Below, piece after piece: positions 60,630-64,000 of a stretch of DNA of 64,000 bases. How positions within the stretch are numbered: position 1 is the stretch's first letter; the number at the start of each line of letters is the position of its first letter. This DNA comes from Oscillospiraceae bacterium (GTDB taxonomy: Bacteria; Bacillota; Clostridia; Oscillospirales; SIG627), in the NCBI GenBank assembly GCA_015065325.1, contig SVQO01000006.1, positions 1-64,000 of the forward strand, written 5' to 3'. The notes beneath the pieces are model-generated. The model searched no databases. It was not told where the DNA came from and was given only the letters and a program-made list of their open reading frames with translations. A program made the translations under genes and the position numbers.

Positions 60630-61397
60630 ATGAGCAACGTAATTTCCATGAAGCAGCTCCTGGAAGCAGGAGTACACTTCGGTCACCAGACCAGAAGATG
60701 GAACCCCAAAATGGCGGAGTACATCTTCACCCAGAGAAACGGTATCCACATCGTTGACCTGCAGAAGACCGTGAAGAAGGTTGAAGAAGCTTACAACTTC
60801 GTTCGCGATCTGGCTCAGGAGGGCGGCTCTATTCTCTTCGTAGGTACCAAGAAGCAGGCACAGGACGCAATCAAGGAAGAGGCCTTGAGATGCGGTATGT
60901 ACTACGTAAACGTTCGTTGGCCCGGCGGTATGTTGACCAACTACAAGACCATTAAGAAGAGCATCGCTCGTCTCAACAAGCTGAAGAAGTTTGAGGAAGA
61001 CGGCACCTTCGATCTTCTGCCCAAGAAGGAAGTTCTTGAGCATAAGAAGGAGATCGCCGATCTTGAGAAGAACTACGGCGGTATCAAGGAGATGGATGGT
61101 CTTCCCAGCGCAATCTTTGTCGTTGACCCCAAGAAAGAAAGAAATGCAGTTCTCGAAGCTAAGAAGCTTGGTATCCCCATGGTAGCAATCGTCGATACCA
61201 ACTGTGATCCCGAAGAAGCTGATTATATCATCCCCGGTAACGATGACGCTATCCGCGCCATCCGTCTGATCGCTTCCGTTATGGCTAACGCTGTGATCGA
61301 AGGCCGTCAGGGTGAGGACGCTTTTGCTCCCGAGCAGGCAGAAGAAGCTGCTGCTGAAGCTACCGAAGAAAAGGCTGAAGAAGCCACCGAAGCATAA
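60630..61397 (+). CDS. rpsB: 30S ribosomal protein S2
   Basis: The 255-aa uS2 protein: [20 protein letters not shown] (residues 6-25), a helical bundle, and [22 protein letters not shown] near the middle are diagnostic. The C-terminal tail (about 232-255) is an alanine/glutamate-rich low-complexity extension. An in-frame ATG at 60588 is discounted since AAGGA serves 60630. The first gene of the rpsB-tsf operon. Confidence 0.97.
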   Translation: MSNVISMKQLLEAGVHFGHQTRRWNPKMAEYIFTQRNGIHIVDLQKTVKKVEEAYNFVRDLAQEGGSILFVGTKKQAQDAIKEEALRCGMYYVNVRWPGGMLTNYKTIKKSIARLNKLKKFEEDGTFDLLPKKEVLEHKKEIADLEKNYGGIKEMDGLPSAIFVVDPKKERNAVLEAKKLGIPMVAIVDTNCDPEEADYIIPGNDDAIRAIRLIASVMANAVIEGRQGEDAFAPEQAEEAAAEATEEKAEEATEA

Positions 61398-61425
61398 TTA
61401 CTGCAAGAGAAAGGAAAGTACGAAT

Positions 61426-62343
61426 ATGGAAATCAATGCAAAAGCAGTTGCTGCTCTCAGAGCTAAGACCGGTATCGGTATGATGGATTGCAAGAAGGCT
61501 CTTGTAGAAGCAAACGGAAATGAAGAAGAAGCAATCAAGATCCTTCGTGAGAAGGGCCTTGCAGTTGCTGCTAAAAAGTCAACCCGCATCGCTGCAGAAG
61601 GTCTTGTTTCTATCCAACTGGATCCCGAAACCCACACCGCTGCAATGATCGAGGTTAATATCGAGACCGACTTTGCTGCAAAGAACGCAGTGTTCGGTGA
61701 GTTTGTAAACGATCTGCTTACCATTATTCTTAAGACCCGTCCTGCAACCGTCGAAGAGCTCCTGAAGAAGGAATTCAAAGACGGTCTGGACGTAGAAGCA
61801 GCTCTGAAGGATAAGATCTTTACCATCGGTGAGAATATCAATATCCGCCGCTTCACCATCATTGAGAATGCCGCTTCCTCTTATATTCACGGCAAGGGTA
61901 ACATCGGTGTTGTTGTAAAGACCGACAAGATCGTTGATAACGCAGCTTTCGCTGAGGCTGCTAAGAACGTATGCTTGCAGGCTGCTGCAATGAAGCCCCA
62001 GTACCTCAATCCCGAGGCAGTTCCCGCAAACGTGATCGCAAATGAGAAAGAGATCATTGAGTCTCAGATCAAAAATGACGAGAAGAATGCGAAGAAGCCC
62101 GAGAAGGTTATCGCTATGATGGTTGAGGGTAAACTGAAGAAGTTCTTCTCCACCAACTGCTTGACCGAGCAGGAGTACGTAAAGGACGGTTCTATGACCG
62201 TTGCTAAGTACCTCGCTTCCGTAGCAAAGGAGATCGGCGAGGAATTCGCTCTGGTTGACTTTGTTATGTACGAGAAGGGTGAGGGCCTTGAGAAGAAGGA
62301 AGACAATTTCGCTGAAGAAATTGCAAAGTTGACCGGCAAATAA
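61426..62343 (+). CDS. tsf: Elongation factor Ts
   Basis: The 305-aa nucleotide exchange factor for EF-Tu. The UBA-like N-terminus AKTGIGMMDCKKALVEANGN (about 12-31) and the core with VNIETDFAAKN (about 80-90) are present. AAAGGAAAG precedes the ATG at 61426, 28 bp after rpsB. Ends at a strong terminator rather than continuing to pyrH. Confidence 0.97.
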   Translation: MEINAKAVAALRAKTGIGMMDCKKALVEANGNEEEAIKILREKGLAVAAKKSTRIAAEGLVSIQLDPETHTAAMIEVNIETDFAAKNAVFGEFVNDLLTIILKTRPATVEELLKKEFKDGLDVEAALKDKIFTIGENINIRRFTIIENAASSYIHGKGNIGVVVKTDKIVDNAAFAEAAKNVCLQAAAMKPQYLNPEAVPANVIANEKEIIESQIKNDEKNAKKPEKVIAMMVEGKLKKFFSTNCLTEQEYVKDGSMTVAKYLASVAKEIGEEFALVDFVMYEKGEGLEKKEDNFAEEIAKLTGK

Positions 62344-62355
62344 TATAAACTACAA

Positions 62356-62389
62356 AAAAGCGGCAAACCATTTTTGGTTTGCCGCTTTT
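62356..62389 (+). terminator. Terminator after tsf
   Basis: AAAAGCGGCAAACCA pairs with TGGTTTGCCGCTTTT around TTTT. Confidence 0.92.
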
Positions 62390-62451
62390 CAATTGTTACT
62401 TTTTTGTTACTTATGACGGAATTTTTTAGTATAATTACTACAAAATTTCGG

Positions 62452-62480
62452 TTGACAGACGGGAACACTTGTGATAAAAT
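62452..62480 (+). promoter_or_regulatory. Strong promoter of the LRR/dockerin-like surface protein
   Basis: Perfect TTGACA (62452-62457) and TAAAAT (62475-62480) are 17 bp apart, with TG before the -10 box. Confidence 0.8.
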
Positions 62481-62513
62481 TACATTGTTAAAATATTTAT
62501 AAGGAGAGTTACT

Positions 62514-63653
62514 ATGAAAATGTCCAAAAAAATCCTTGCTTTTATTTTGGCAGCTTCCTTTGTTTTCTCTGCGTTTTGCCTTTCGGTTTTTGCAGATGAT
62601 GCAATTGAGTCTCCCATTATTCCCGTAGGTCCTCAATCGACTCCTTGGTACGAATATGAGTTTGTAGATGATAATACTGCTCTTATTCTCTGCGGCTTTA
62701 ATTATAATTCCACCAGAACCAACGTAACCGTTCGTGCAAGTGCCGAGAAGGATGGCAATACCTATCCCGTGATCGGCGTTGCTCCCGAGGTGTTCAAGGA
62801 GACCGGAATTAAGTCCGTTACCATTGAAGAGGGCGTTCGCCGCATTGATAAGGATGCATTTTTGAATTGCGAAAAGCTTACTACCGTTGAATTCGCTTCC
62901 TCCGTTACCTTTATCGATGAGACTGCATTTGACGGTACTGCTTGGCTTGCAAATCAGCCCGACGGTGTGGTTTATGCAGGAAAGATCGCTTACAAAGCTA
63001 AGGGCACTTGCCCTGCAAGCGTTTCTCTTGCTGCTGATACCGTTTCCATCGCAAACGGTGCTTTCCGCGGTCAGACCACACTTGAAAAAGTCTTTGTTCC
63101 TGCAGCTACCACTGTTGGCGAAGAAGCCTTTGCAGGTTGCACCGCAGTAAAGATCTACTGCTATGAGAATTCTCCCGCACATACTTATGCCGTTGAAAAT
63201 TCCATTGATTTTGTTATCATTCCTTCTCTCGTTCTGAATACCCCTCCCACCAAGCTTGAGTATTACCAGAATGATCCTCTGAACTTTGCCGGAATGGACC
63301 TGATTTACATTTCCGAAGCAGGTGAGACTCCCGTAGTCGTCGAGGAGTCTATGGTATCCGGTTACGATGCAGCAACTCTTGGCGATCAGACCGTTACCAT
63401 CACCTACGAAGGAAAGAGTGTTTCCTTCCAGGTAAATGTTGTTGAGCGTCCTGCCTTCATCCCCGGCGACGTTGACGGAAACGGCGTAAAAGAAATCAAC
63501 GATGCGATTCATCTTCTGTTCCATAAGAACTTTGAAGACGCTTATCCCGTAAACCAGCCCGTTGACTTTGACGGAAACGGTTCTTTTGAAATTGACGATG
63601 CAATTTATTTATTGTTCCACATCAATTTCGAGGATGTTTATCCCCTCCACTAA
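62514..63653 (+). CDS. Secreted BspA-type LRR protein with Ig-like and dockerin-like domains
   Basis: A 379-aa secreted protein: signal peptide (about 1-27, cut after VFA); BspA-type leucine-rich repeats (about 80-235, for example GIKSVTIEEGVRRIDKDAF and LTTVEFASSVTFIDETAF); an Ig-like domain (about 242-317); and a C-terminal pair of EF-hand-like repeats, VDGNGVKEINDAIHLLFHKN and FDGNGSFEIDDAIYLLFHIN, which look like a divergent dockerin module. It may dock to a cohesin or bind calcium on the surface. Strong promoter and optimised codons suggest high expression. It sits between tsf and pyrH, which are usually contiguous. Confidence 0.8.
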   Translation: MKMSKKILAFILAASFVFSAFCLSVFADDAIESPIIPVGPQSTPWYEYEFVDDNTALILCGFNYNSTRTNVTVRASAEKDGNTYPVIGVAPEVFKETGIKSVTIEEGVRRIDKDAFLNCEKLTTVEFASSVTFIDETAFDGTAWLANQPDGVVYAGKIAYKAKGTCPASVSLAADTVSIANGAFRGQTTLEKVFVPAATTVGEEAFAGCTAVKIYCYENSPAHTYAVENSIDFVIIPSLVLNTPPTKLEYYQNDPLNFAGMDLIYISEAGETPVVVEESMVSGYDAATLGDQTVTITYEGKSVSFQVNVVERPAFIPGDVDGNGVKEINDAIHLLFHKNFEDAYPVNQPVDFDGNGSFEIDDAIYLLFHINFEDVYPLH

Positions 63654-63661
63654 GTTTTTTG

Positions 63662-63693
63662 AAAAAAGAGAGAGCTTTGCTCTCTCTTTTTTT
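63662..63693 (+). terminator. Terminator of the LRR/dockerin-like gene
   Basis: AAAAAAGAGAGAGC pairs with GCTCTCTCTTTTTT around TTT, followed by a long T run. Confidence 0.93.
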
Positions 63694-63713
63694 GTTTTTT
63701 TCCAGTTTTTCTA

Positions 63714-63742
63714 TTTACAAACGCTCCTTTTTTTTGTAAAAT
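63714..63742 (+). promoter_or_regulatory. Promoter of pyrH
   Basis: TTTACA (63714-63719) and TAAAAT (63737-63742) are 17 bp apart, 32 bp before the start codon. Confidence 0.75.
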
Positions 63743-63773
63743 AGATAGGAATAAAAGATATGATGGAGGTAGT

Positions 63774-64000
63774 ATGGAACCGAAATATAAACGCGTATTG
63801 CTCAAATTATCCGGTGAAGCTCTTGCGCAGGGAGCTGCTCCCGGTGCAATTTACAATTTCGATCTTCTTTCGACCATCTGTTCCAAGGTTCGGGACTGTG
63901 TCGAGCTCGGTGTCGAGGTTGCCATCGTAGTAGGCGCAGGCAATATTTGGAGAGGTAAACAGGGGACCGATTTTCAGCGTGTTCGCGCAGACCATATGGG
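63774..64000 (+). CDS. pyrH: UMP kinase, 5' part, cut by the window end
   Basis: The first 75 codons encode KYKRVLLKLSGEALAQG (residues 4-20) and VAIVVGAGNIWRGKQG (about 49-64), which are the nucleotide-binding parts of UMP kinase; it converts UMP to UDP in pyrimidine synthesis. GGAGGT precedes the ATG. The rest lies outside the window; frr would be expected next. Confidence 0.93.
   Translation, partial: MEPKYKRVLLKLSGEALAQGAAPGAIYNFDLLSTICSKVRDCVELGVEVAIVVGAGNIWRGKQGTDFQRVRADHM

Noticed and set aside
62064..63524. Long minus-strand frame across tsf and the surface protein gene
   Set aside because: It spans two real genes with strong promoters and a terminator between them, and has no recognised domain.

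Overview
The window reads as a chromosomal segment of a low-to-middle GC Bacillota, most likely an uncultured gut or rumen Clostridia (Oscillospirales-like). Signs are strong AGGAGG ribosome binding sites, many 17-bp-spaced TTGACA/TATAAT promoters, a Gram-positive envelope gene set (CwlD-type amidase, FtsEX with S41 and M23 proteins, LiaF-like and BlaI/BlaR1-like pairs, lipoproteins), a DUF3789 microprotein, and a surface protein with degenerate dockerin-like repeats. No tRNA, rRNA, CRISPR array or intact prophage was seen. The species cannot be named from this sequence.

Layout. 1-4,000 is accessory: a hairpin array, an ADP-ribosylglycohydrolase gene flanked by recombination-scar-like sequence, and a leftward TetR/membrane-protein operon. 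4,000-8,000 carries three lipoproteins, a small membrane protein and xpt. 8,008-8,692 is a decayed IS200-type element. 8,700-14,100 runs leftward: a type IIA topoisomerase A subunit, hflX, rpmE, a CwlD-type amidase and a membrane protein. 14,200-18,500 holds two related membrane-anchored CBM9-like surface proteins, a Xer-type recombinase and a microprotein. 18,500-26,100 has an orphan ribulokinase, a BlaI/BlaR1-like sensor pair with a double operator, an operon of a methionine-gamma-lyase-family enzyme and gpmI, and rsmE.

26,150-33,560 is a compact operon: CdaR-like regulator, ftsE, ftsX, S41 protease, M23 coiled-coil hydrolase, greA, lysS. 33,600-39,500 is accessory (FRG protein, XRE regulator, SLOG protein, flavin reductase/RibD-C pair, zinc-ribbon XRE regulator, GNAT acetyltransferase with a long structured leader, flavodoxin-like protein). 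39,500-48,250 is envelope-related: LiaF-like and DUF4097-like proteins translationally coupled to an ABC exporter, then a zinc-ribbon tail-anchored protein, a coiled-coil membrane protein and LemA. 49,000-52,700 is an unusual operon of a small unknown protein, a HAD phosphatase, a ceramidase-like hydrolase and a phosphodiester glycosidase, none with a signal peptide. 52,700-60,450 has cysK, uvrB-uvrA and a TIGR03960-type radical SAM gene. 60,500-64,000 is the rpsB-tsf-pyrH locus, interrupted by an independently transcribed LRR/dockerin-like surface protein; pyrH runs off the end.

The best candidates for undescribed biology are the cytosolic HAD/ceramidase/phosphodiester-glycosidase operon, the zinc-ribbon/coiled-coil/LemA group, the FRG-XRE-SLOG island, and the structured GNAT leader that may encode a hydrophobic micropeptide. 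Assignments rest on motifs read by eye; no database search was run.
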